Positions 24,521 through 31,495 of a DNA stretch of 31,495 nucleotides are shown here, piece after piece (the first letter of the stretch is position 1; each line of letters opens with the position of its first letter). The DNA is from Sulfidibacterium sp036244975. GTDB lineage: Bacteria; Bacteroidota; Bacteroidia; Bacteroidales; F082. The position numbers and the translations under genes were made by a program. The notes under the pieces are model-generated. The model worked only from the letters and a program-made list of their open reading frames with translations. It ran no database searches and was not told the DNA's origin. Location of the stretch: positions 1 through 31,495 of the forward strand of contig BTTE01000032.1 in the NCBI GenBank assembly GCA_036244975.1. Reading direction: 5' to 3'.

Positions 24521-25696
24521 ATGAACAAACGCGATTATTACGATATACTCGGAGTTTCGAGAGATGCTTCGGTAGCCGAAATAAAGAAGGCTTACAGGAA
24601 GATGGCCATAAAATATCATCCCGATAAAAATCCTGATAATAAGGATGCGGAAGAGATGTTTAAAGAAGCTGCCGAGGCATACGAGGTGCTGAGTAACCCT
24701 GAAAAACGTAGCCGTTACGACCAGTTTGGCCTCGCCTCAGGCGAGGGTAGCAGTGCTGCCGGTGGCGGTGGTTTTTCCGGTGGTGGCATGTCCATGGATG
24801 ACATATTCAGCCACTTTGGAGATATCTTTGGAGGGCATTTTGGCTTTGGCGGAGGTTCATTTGGTGGCAGCTCTTTCGGCGGAGGTTCGGGCAGACGACG
24901 GGTCAACAAAGGTTCCAACCTTCGTGTCAGGGTTAAGCTGACGCTGGAAGAAATGGCCCATGGCGTTGAGAAAAAGATTAAAATTAAAAAATACGTTTCC
25001 TGCCATGCCTGTAGCGGTACCGGCGCCGAGAAAGGCACACAACCTGCCACTTGTCCGACTTGTCATGGTGCGGGACATGTAACCCGCGTTACTAATACCT
25101 TCCTGGGACAGATGCAAACCTCTTCCACTTGTCCGCAGTGTGGTGGTGAGGGACTGATTATTACCCGAAAATGTACCGTCTGTCAGGGACATGGCATTGT
25201 GAAATCGGAAGAGGTGGTTACCATCAATATTCCGGCTGGTGTAAATGAGGGTATGCAACTGAGTATGACCGGGAAAGGAAATGCAGCTGCCCGTGGAGGA
25301 ATCCCCGGCGATTTGATTATCCTTATCGTGGAAGAACCGCATCCCGACCTGAAACGCGACGGCAACAACCTGCTTTACGATTTGTACATTAGTTTTCCGG
25401 ATGCTGCTCTCGGTACCAGCATAGATGTTCCTACCGTGGACGGCAAAGCACGCATTAAACTTCCTGCCGGAACACAGGGAGGCAAAGTGTTGCGTCTGAA
25501 AGGAAAAGGACTTCCCGACGTGAACGGCTACGGCAAAGGAGACCTTTTGATTAATGTGAATATCTGGACGCCACGGAGTCTGAGCCATGAGGAGAAAAAG
25601 ATCCTTGAATCCCTGAAAAAATCTCCCAATTTCAAACCCAATCCCACTTCCAAAGACAAAAGCTATTTTGCCCGCATGCGGGAATTTTTCTCTTAA
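24521..25696 (+). CDS. dnaJ: DnaJ, Hsp40 co-chaperone
   Basis: DnaJ delivers unfolded proteins to DnaK and stimulates its ATPase. The 391-residue protein has a J domain (about 1-70, HPD at 33-35), a Gly/Phe-rich linker (about 73-128), and four CxxCxGxG zinc motifs between 161 and 225 (CHACSGTG, CPTCHGAG, CPQCGGEG, CTVCQGHG), then the two C-terminal substrate-binding barrels. All are intact, so this is a full class A DnaJ. It is downstream of grpE and 3 bases before the ABC ATPase gene, with no terminator between them. Confidence 0.97.
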   Translation: MNKRDYYDILGVSRDASVAEIKKAYRKMAIKYHPDKNPDNKDAEEMFKEAAEAYEVLSNPEKRSRYDQFGLASGEGSSAAGGGGFSGGGMSMDDIFSHFGDIFGGHFGFGGGSFGGSSFGGGSGRRRVNKGSNLRVRVKLTLEEMAHGVEKKIKIKKYVSCHACSGTGAEKGTQPATCPTCHGAGHVTRVTNTFLGQMQTSSTCPQCGGEGLIITRKCTVCQGHGIVKSEEVVTINIPAGVNEGMQLSMTGKGNAAARGGIPGDLIILIVEEPHPDLKRDGNNLLYDLYISFPDAALGTSIDVPTVDGKARIKLPAGTQGGKVLRLKGKGLPDVNGYGKGDLLINVNIWTPRSLSHEEKKILESLKKSPNFKPNPTSKDKSYFARMREFFS

Positions 25697-25699
25697 TTC

Positions 25700-26611
25700 A
25701 TGTACAAACTACAGGTCATAAATATCAGCAAACGCTTCGAGAAGCATCAGGCTTTGGATAAAGTAAGTATGGATATTTCCGAAGGTTCTATTTATGGTCT
25801 GCTCGGCCCCAATGGTGCGGGAAAAACTACACTTATTCGCATTATCAATATGATTAATGCTCCCGATGAGGGAGAGGTTTTGCTTGATGGCAGACCCATC
25901 AGTCAGAAAGATATTATCAAAATCGGTTATCTGCCGGAAGAAAGAGGACTGTACAAAAAGATGAAAGTGGGCGAGCAGGCATTTTATCTCGCCCGTTTAA
26001 AAGGAATGCCGGCAGCAGAAGCCAGGCAGAAACTGAAATATTGGTTTGACCGCTTTGATATCTCCGGCTGGTGGAACCGGAAAGTGGAAGAACTTTCCAA
26101 AGGAATGCAGCAAAAGGTACAGTTTGTTATTACCATTCTGCACGACCCTAAGCTTCTCATTTTCGATGAGCCTTTCAGCGGCTTCGACCCCATCAATGTC
26201 AACCTGCTGAAAGATGAGATTTTACATTTAAAGGAACAGGGAGCTACCATTATTTTTTCCACCCACAACATGGCCTCCGTAGAGGAGTTGTGCGACCATA
26301 TCGCACTCATCAATAACGGTAAAAAGGTACTCTCAGGTGAAATAAATGAGATAAAAAATCGCTTTAAAGCCAATATTTTCGAGGTGTGTTTCCGTTCGGC
26401 ATCCCAAAATGAGATTGTGCTGCCACCGGAAGCTTTCCGGAAAATGGAAACTAAACAAAACGATAAGGAGTTTACCCTATCCATTAAATTACTGAATGGC
26501 AGCACAACAAATGATTTGTTACAACATATTATGGCACAGGCAGAAATTACTTCATTTCGGGAAATTCTCCCTACCGTTAACGAAATTTTTATCCGGCAGG
26601 TAAGTAACTAA
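25700..26611 (+). CDS. ABC transporter ATP-binding protein (ABC-2 type)
   Basis: The 303-residue ATPase has Walker A GPNGAGKT at 36-43, the ABC signature LSKGMQQK near 131, Walker B LLIFDEPFSGFDP near 151-163 and a switch His in STHNM. A C-terminal extension (about 215-303) is like the DUF4162 tail of NatA-type export ATPases. It should power an ABC-2 membrane partner, but none is encoded next to it: the next gene on this strand is absent and a palindrome plus convergent gene follow. In related genomes a permease often follows grpE-dnaJ-ATPase, as I recall, so the permease may have been lost or lie elsewhere. Confidence 0.9.
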   Translation: MYKLQVINISKRFEKHQALDKVSMDISEGSIYGLLGPNGAGKTTLIRIINMINAPDEGEVLLDGRPISQKDIIKIGYLPEERGLYKKMKVGEQAFYLARLKGMPAAEARQKLKYWFDRFDISGWWNRKVEELSKGMQQKVQFVITILHDPKLLIFDEPFSGFDPINVNLLKDEILHLKEQGATIIFSTHNMASVEELCDHIALINNGKKVLSGEINEIKNRFKANIFEVCFRSASQNEIVLPPEAFRKMETKQNDKEFTLSIKLLNGSTTNDLLQHIMAQAEITSFREILPTVNEIFIRQVSN

Positions 26612-26644
26612 CAAAACCTGTAAGCAGTTGGTTTTTTTGGGTGG

Positions 26645-26786
26645 CCGGGCGGGTGCTCCGCTCTATTCCGGCATGGCAAAACGATGTTCTGCTACGGTGG
26701 CTCACGAGCTTCCTGCGGTCGCTGTCAGCCACCTGCTTCACATTCGCTTTACCATGCCGGCGATGCCGCTGCGCCCCCTGCCACAG
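26645..26786. repeat. GC-rich imperfect palindrome of about 140 bp
   Basis: CCGGCATGGCAAAACGATG (26668 onward) and CATTCGCTTTACCATGCCGG (ending 26760) are inverted copies that extend inward to GGTGGCT/AGCCACC around a loop of 24 bases (26703-26726). Looser pairing continues outward (GGGTGCTCCGC against GCGCCCCCTGCC). The DNA is much richer in GC than its surroundings. It lies between the ABC ATPase gene and the convergent kinase gene, where it may also end both transcripts. It looks like a REP-like or small mobile element. Confidence 0.7.
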
Positions 26787-26796
26787 GGACACGGGG

Positions 26797-27453
26797 CTAA
26801 TAAAGAGATTTTTCCCGTTTAGGCTTTACCAGCTCATAGTTCATATTTACCAGCAAATCGGCTTTCGGACGAAGAGATTGTACGGCTTTGTGTTCTGCCT
26901 CCAGCGTTTGTATGCGCAACCCATCGGTTTTTTCTTTTCCGCGTGAAGCCTGTGCTTTTTTCGTTTCGTGATGGGTTAGTTCGATAAACACATGCAGGTC
27001 AACTTCTTTGGTATTGATGGCATACAAACCATCCAGCACCATCATGTTAATGTCTTTGAAATCAGTAGTCAGCGTGTCCACCTGTTCGGTAACCAAATCC
27101 ACGCAGGGCATGGAAGAGGTGCGCCCGTTTTTGAAATCATCCACGGTTTTCTGCACCGCTTCCCAGTCTATTTCGTTCGTTCCTACCACTTTATCTACGC
27201 CGTTTTTCTCGCGCCAGGCACGGCGTTCCAACGGAAGTGTTTTGAAAAAATTATCGAGGTGAACGGGCTTGGCAAAGATGCCGTATTTCCGTAATTCCTT
27301 GGCCACCACGTGGGTCAGTTCTGATTTCCCGGAACCCGATTCGCCTGAAATGGCTACGATGAATTTTTCTTTTTTCTTTTTTAGAATTTCTTCCACAATG
27401 CCGGCTGCTACGCGACGGTGTTTATCCTCAATCAATAAGATATCTTCTAACAT
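26797..27453 (-). CDS. P-loop kinase of the uridine kinase / phosphoribulokinase type
   Basis: The 218-residue cytoplasmic protein has Walker A GESGSGKS at 37-44 followed by a typical kinase core (KPVHLDNFFKTLP, EIDWEAVQKTVDDF, VLDGLYAI). The fold and motifs match the uridine kinase family, but the usual cytidine/uridine specificity residues cannot be judged here, and the neighbour is a disaccharide phosphorylase fusion, so another phosphoryl acceptor, for example a sugar, is possible. It lies 107 bases after that gene on the same strand and may be cotranscribed. Its 3' end lies next to a large palindrome. Confidence 0.8.
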   Translation of the reverse strand: MLEDILLIEDKHRRVAAGIVEEILKKKKEKFIVAISGESGSGKSELTHVVAKELRKYGIFAKPVHLDNFFKTLPLERRAWREKNGVDKVVGTNEIDWEAVQKTVDDFKNGRTSSMPCVDLVTEQVDTLTTDFKDINMMVLDGLYAINTKEVDLHVFIELTHHETKKAQASRGKEKTDGLRIQTLEAEHKAVQSLRPKADLLVNMNYELVKPKREKSLY

Positions 27454-27560
27454 AACTGTAAAACTTTCAAATAACTATTTTAAATTGAGTGCCTAAAATT
27501 ATTCGGTGCTCTCCGGTTTAAGATTATAAATCCGAAAGGCCGCACATTAACTTTAATATT

Positions 27561-30500
27561 TCAAACTTTAGATACTTTAAGTACTTCATCCACTTCCATT
27601 TCCTTTCCAAATATACGCAAAACAGTGCTTTTGTCAGCGGTAACTTTTACGTTCTCGTTGGTCAGTTTCAGATCGTATTTCACCCCTTTAAAATGTAACC
27701 GGCACTGCAACTTTTCCCATGTCTCCGGGAGGCCGGGATTAACTTCTAACTGTTCTTTTTTCAGGTTGATACCTCCATAAGTATTCAGCGCAATCATAAT
27801 GGTCCCCGCCATGACTCCGGCATGAACGCCTTCGCCTGTGGTGCCGCCCTGTATGTCGTTGTAATCGCTGGAAAGGGCATCCGAGAAAAGTTCCCAACCC
27901 AGTTCGTTGTCGCCGGTCATTTGTGCCAGCCGTGCATGTACCACCCGGCTCAGCGTGGAACCGTGTGAAGTGCGCGCGAGGTAATATTTCAGATTTTTCT
28001 GCAGGTAATTTTCCGGCAGATGATAGCCCATCTCTTTCAACAGGGCATCCACTTCCTCTTTTTCCAGGTTGTAAAACGTCATCAGCATGTCGGCCTGCTT
28101 GGCTACCTTATATTCGTCGGCCGACTTGCCCTCGGCCTTCAGCAGGCGGTCCATACGATAGACATTACCATATTTTTTGCGGTACTCATCCCAATCCGGT
28201 TCTTTCAACTCAAAATAACCATCGTACTGGGCAATGATGCCGTCTTCCGAAATGACAAGCCGTAGTTTTTTACGAATTTCTTCCCAGTGGCAAAGTTCTT
28301 CGTTCTTAAAACCAAGGGCTTTTGAAAGGCTTTCTTTTGCTTTGTCTCCGACTTCGTTCAGTAGCCGGCCAGCCGTTTTAAACAGCCACGCCACCATGAT
28401 GTTGGTGTAGGCATTGTCTTTCAACCCGCCTTTTTCTGTGTTGGGATATTTTTCATGAAATTCGTCAGGCCCCATGACACCATCGATGCTGTAACGGCCT
28501 GTCTTTTCATCCCACTGGACTTTGCTTTCCCAAAACCGGCCGACTTCCAAAAATATTTCCAGTCCATACTGCTCCAGAAACGTTTTGTCTTGTGTAATGT
28601 GGTAATATTCCCAAATGTTGTAAGCCACGGCGAGGGATACGTGCCTTTGAAGTGAAGAATGGTCAGGGCCCCATTCACCCGAAACCGGATTCAAATGGAT
28701 AGTCTGCGATTCTTCGCTGCCGTCGCTGCCGCTTTGCCAGGGAAACATGGCGCCTTTATAGCCGTGTTTACGAGCATATTCGCGGGCTTTGTCCAACCGG
28801 CGATAACGGTACATGATCAATGAACGGGCGGTTTTTAGAAAATGAATGTCGTAAAAGGGCAGAATAAACAACTCATCCCAGAAAATGTGGCCGCGGTAAG
28901 CTTCGCCATGTAGTCCGCGGGCAGTAATGCCGGCATCCAGTTTTTCGTTGTGTGGCGAAGCCGAAACCATCAAATGGTAAAGATGCATCCGTAACAGTTT
29001 CTGCGACAGGCGGTTTCCTTCGAGTTGGATATCTATCTCATTCCATATTTTTTGATATTGAGCCACAGAATCTTCCAGCAGCTCGTCGAAAGTACCCGCG
29101 GCTTTGGCAACCGACAGACTGGAGATCAACGGATTTCTTTCTTCGCGGGTGGTAAAAACAGCTACTACTTTTTCCAGTTGAAAAACATCACCTTTATCGA
29201 TATACTGGTCGCCAAAGGAGAAAACCATTCCCGATTCGGCGGTATGCACGAGATTATCGTTGATAGCCGCTCCGTTTCTGGTCAGGCGGAGGCGGGCACT
29301 TTCAGCAATTTCAATTTCCGACTGAACGGTTTTTACTTTCAGGAAAACAATTTCGCCGTCACTGCCTTGTTCCATAGGTTGCAAGTGTCTTGACTGCAAG
29401 GCCTTGTAGCGTTCAACGCCGGCATTCTCGATGGCACCGTTCAACGCGCCCCAGAAGGTAATGTTTCCCGAATAGTTTTGTGGAATAACCTGGTAACGCA
29501 GAGCGGCTACATGCGGATTATCCATACTGACAAAGCGTTCTGATTCGATCCGGCTTATGTTTCCTTCTTCGTCTTTGATGGTCATTTCCCGTGTGAACAG
29601 GCCTGTTTTAAAATCCAGGTTGCGGTGGATATCCAGAATTTCCACTTTATTAATGTCAATCCAGGGGCCGTCTTCAATCTTAAACCGTACCGGCAGCCAG
29701 TTGGGGCAATTGACAAAATCTTCGTTTTCGATATCTTTTCCTGAAATACGGGTAATTAACCGATTGTAAATACCGGCAATGTAAGTACCCGGATAGTTTA
29801 TCTCATTGGTGTCAGCCTCTTCCATGGAGCCACGGGTACCGAAATATCCGTTTCCAACGGTGAGCAGCGCTTCACGCGAACGTTCTTTTTTGGTGTCATA
29901 ATCGAAATATTCCAGTTTCCAACTGTCGGCCTTCATGCCGGTTTTGAACCAGTCATCGATTTTTTCTATGTCAATTTCCTCCAGGTCGGCAACTACTATG
30001 TCGGCGCCGTTTTTTCTGAGGGCAGCGGCATTGTCTTCGCGGGCAACGCCCAGCGTTAGACCGAAGTTACCGTTTTTGCCGGCGGCTACACCGGAGACGG
30101 CATCTTCAACCACCACGGCGCGATGGGCTTTCACCCCCAGATTTTTGGCAGCCGTCAGGAATATGTCCGGCGCCGGTTTGCCATTGAGTTTCAGCGTAGC
30201 CGAAACCACGCCATCCACACGGGTTTCCACCAGCTGCTCCAGCCCGGCAGCTTTCAGCACAACTTCACAGTTTTTGCTTGAGGAAGCCACTCCTACACGG
30301 ATACCCCGCTTTTTTAATTCTTCCATGAGCAAAACTGTGGCGGGATAAGTTTCCACACCTTCGTTGCGCAGCACTTCGTTAAAAGCTTCATTTTTCTTGT
30401 TCCCCAGCCCACAAACTGTTTCCATGTCCGGCGTGTCTTCGGGTGTTCCGAAAGGAATTTCAATATTTCGGGATTCCAAAAAACTCTTCACGCCATCGTA

Positions 30501-30692
30501 GCGGGTTTTTCCATCCACGTAAGCAAGATAATCTTCCTGCGTAAATTCACGGAAAGTTTCACCGGTCTTTCCAGCACGGGTTCTCAGATAATCATCAAAC
30601 ATTTTTTTCCAGGCATGGCTGTGTACCGTGGCTGTTTTTGTGATAACCCCATCCAGATCAAAAATTACTGCATCAAAAGCGCATGACGACAT
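27561..30692 (-). CDS. Fusion of beta-phosphoglucomutase and GH65 disaccharide phosphorylase
   Basis: The 1043-residue protein joins two enzymes. The N-terminus (about 1-245) is a HAD-family beta-phosphoglucomutase: nucleophile and acid-base pair Asp12 and Asp14 in FDLDGV, ASSSKN at 136-141, Lys162 in GKPAPDIF, and Glu186-Asp187. From about 255 to the end is a GH65 phosphorylase with HIFWDELF, FPWQSGSDGSEE, the catalytic acid Glu744 in GPDEFHEKY, and the phosphate-binding SHGSTLSR near 909-916. GH65 enzymes split alpha-glucobioses (maltose, trehalose, kojibiose or others) with phosphate to give beta-glucose 1-phosphate, which beta-phosphoglucomutase turns into glucose 6-phosphate, so the fusion can do both steps. 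The exact disaccharide cannot be read from the sequence. No signal peptide, so cytoplasmic. No transporter or regulator is next to it. Confidence 0.95.
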   Translation of the reverse strand: MSSCAFDAVIFDLDGVITKTATVHSHAWKKMFDDYLRTRAGKTGETFREFTQEDYLAYVDGKTRYDGVKSFLESRNIEIPFGTPEDTPDMETVCGLGNKKNEAFNEVLRNEGVETYPATVLLMEELKKRGIRVGVASSSKNCEVVLKAAGLEQLVETRVDGVVSATLKLNGKPAPDIFLTAAKNLGVKAHRAVVVEDAVSGVAAGKNGNFGLTLGVAREDNAAALRKNGADIVVADLEEIDIEKIDDWFKTGMKADSWKLEYFDYDTKKERSREALLTVGNGYFGTRGSMEEADTNEINYPGTYIAGIYNRLITRISGKDIENEDFVNCPNWLPVRFKIEDGPWIDINKVEILDIHRNLDFKTGLFTREMTIKDEEGNISRIESERFVSMDNPHVAALRYQVIPQNYSGNITFWGALNGAIENAGVERYKALQSRHLQPMEQGSDGEIVFLKVKTVQSEIEIAESARLRLTRNGAAINDNLVHTAESGMVFSFGDQYIDKGDVFQLEKVVAVFTTREERNPLISSLSVAKAAGTFDELLEDSVAQYQKIWNEIDIQLEGNRLSQKLLRMHLYHLMVSASPHNEKLDAGITARGLHGEAYRGHIFWDELFILPFYDIHFLKTARSLIMYRYRRLDKAREYARKHGYKGAMFPWQSGSDGSEESQTIHLNPVSGEWGPDHSSLQRHVSLAVAYNIWEYYHITQDKTFLEQYGLEIFLEVGRFWESKVQWDEKTGRYSIDGVMGPDEFHEKYPNTEKGGLKDNAYTNIMVAWLFKTAGRLLNEVGDKAKESLSKALGFKNEELCHWEEIRKKLRLVISEDGIIAQYDGYFELKEPDWDEYRKKYGNVYRMDRLLKAEGKSADEYKVAKQADMLMTFYNLEKEEVDALLKEMGYHLPENYLQKNLKYYLARTSHGSTLSRVVHARLAQMTGDNELGWELFSDALSSDYNDIQGGTTGEGVHAGVMAGTIMIALNTYGGINLKKEQLEVNPGLPETWEKLQCRLHFKGVKYDLKLTNENVKVTADKSTVLRIFGKEMEVDEVLKVSKV

Positions 30693-31361
30693 ATTGTATG
30701 GTTTTTCTTATTAATGTTTTGCAAATGTGAGGATATTTTCCATGGCAACGAAAGAAGAGCCGGACTTCGGCAGTGCAAATTTGTTTGATAGCCGGTTTTC
30801 GTACGGAGAATGCCCAATGCAAACGAGTGAAAACTTTTTTATGTGCAGGAGACAGGGGCAATTTCCTGCCGGACTGTGGGCAGTTTTATACACCTGTCAA
30901 AGCATTGGGAAAGTTGGAATTATAGCACAAGCTATTTGATGAAATGAAGGGAAGCCCGCCGACAGACATGTATAAATAATTTAGTTTTAAAGGGCTTAAA
31001 ATACAGGGAATCTTATTAGACCCGAATGTGTTCGGGACAATCATTCCGGGAATCATTCCACCCGGCTTATAAAATACGATAATCAATATATTACAATTCA
31101 TGAGTTTTTCTTCAATTTTTTAATGAAGGCAGGGATAGACCTTATCGTTAAATTCACGGACCTGACAACTGCTGCCCCAAAGTTAGCTTATTAATTCTAC
31201 TTTTAAAATATCTTGGAATTGGGATTAACCCGGGAAATGCATACATTTTTTGCAGTCTGTTCCGTTTCAAACGTACATTAAGACTATACTAATGGGATAT
31301 CTTGATTTTAACAATTATTTCGCCAAAAAGTTTTCGTCCCTTTCACGACCAATTATTTAGG
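30693..31361. other. Gene-less stretch upstream of the fusion gene
   Basis: Short frames occur here but none has a recognisable family, good composition or a supporting start. A short hairpin CCCGAATGTGTTCGGG (31021-31036) is seen, with ATTCCGGGAAT shortly after. The fusion gene's promoter should lie near 30700-30760; the nearest box-like sequence, CACATTTG on the minus strand at 30722-30729, is one base from consensus. The region may be decayed coding sequence, but I cannot tell from what. Confidence 0.5.
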
Positions 31362-31478
31362 GCCTGCTGAAAAAGGCCGTAGTGCATCAGATACAAGGCC
31401 GCAAGGCGAAGCTGTATACTAATACTGCGAGCCGTAGCAACGAAGTAGATGGTGTGCTACGGGCTAACTAAATAAAAA
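31362..31478. repeat. Palindromic intergenic element at the right edge
   Basis: The element begins GGCCTGCTGAAAAAGGCCGT and ends GTGCTACGGGCTAACTAA. AGGCCGTAGTGCATCAGATA near the start and the reverse complement of TAGATGGTGTGCTACGGGCT near the end agree closely, and the middle has further pairable words (CAAGGCCGCAAGGCGAAGC against GCGAGCCGTAGCAACGAAG). It is GC-richer than its flanks. It resembles REP/MITE-type elements that appear between genes in many bacteria. No transposase is present in the window. Confidence 0.55.
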
Positions 31479-31495
31479 ATGCAGGGAAATTAACA

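Noticed and set aside
26589..26946. Frames on both strands across the GC-rich palindrome
   Set aside because: They arise from inverted-repeat DNA and run into the 3' end of the kinase gene; no protein features.
30673..31101. Small frames upstream of the fusion gene (minus strand 30886-31101 and 30673-30861)
   Set aside because: No signal, domain or start support was seen; more likely non-coding or decayed sequence.

Overview
The window looks like chromosome from a member of the Bacteroidota, probably an anaerobic Bacteroidales-type lineage. The signs are type IX secretion (T9SS) sorting domains, a BtuG-like lipoprotein beside a BtuB-like receptor, families typical of the phylum (DUF4290, DUF5362, DUF4465), almost no Shine-Dalgarno sequences, and repeated matches to the Bacteroidota promoter pattern (TTG/TTTG, about 17-21 bases, then TAnnTTTG). 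The [NiFe]-hydrogenase maturation genes at the left edge suggest hydrogen metabolism. The species cannot be named from this sequence alone.

Layout, left to right. 1-4535 (+): hypF-hypD-hypE, which build and load the Fe(CN)2CO group of [NiFe] hydrogenase; the structural genes are not in the window. 4761-5156 (+): a small DUF5362 membrane protein, convergent with a large secreted TPR protein (5163-7175, -). 7280-9353 (-): a CBS-domain protein overlapping a one-POTRA Omp85-type outer-membrane protein. 9486-9694 (-): tRNA-Gly(GCC) and tRNA-Leu(UAA) sharing one promoter and one terminator. 9799-12408 (-): mutS. 12759-14368 (+): a three-gene cluster of an SPFH membrane protein, a two-helix membrane protein and a ribbon-helix-helix DNA-binding protein. 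14399-15634 (-): an AAA/DUF4143 ATPase with an unusually clear promoter.

15790-21256 (+) is the most coherent system in the window. A cobalamin riboswitch leads four closely packed genes: a DUF4465 protein and a second secreted protein, both with T9SS type A sorting domains, then a BtuB-like TonB-dependent receptor, then a BtuG-like beta-propeller lipoprotein that overlaps it by 4 bases. I read this as a surface cobamide capture and import operon in which two of the surface parts travel by T9SS.

21577-26611 (+) is a housekeeping run: DUF4290, murA (with Asp in place of the usual catalytic Cys), grpE, dnaJ and an ABC ATPase with no adjacent permease. 26797-30692 (-) holds a P-loop kinase of the uridine kinase type and a 1043-residue fusion of beta-phosphoglucomutase with a GH65 disaccharide phosphorylase. 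The last 800 bases hold no convincing gene.

Several intergenic regions carry structured repeats: a TTGCGAG...AAGCAATCTC palindrome and a separate 76-base palindrome upstream of the SPFH gene, a GC-rich imperfect palindrome of about 140 bases between convergent genes near 26.7 kb, and a palindromic element of about 115 bases at the right end. These, the T9SS-linked cobamide operon and the SPFH/RHH cluster are the best candidates for undescribed biology. Several start codons were moved downstream from the longest possible frame (mutS, the DUF4143 ATPase, the RHH protein, btuB, murA, grpE); the reasons are in those entries.
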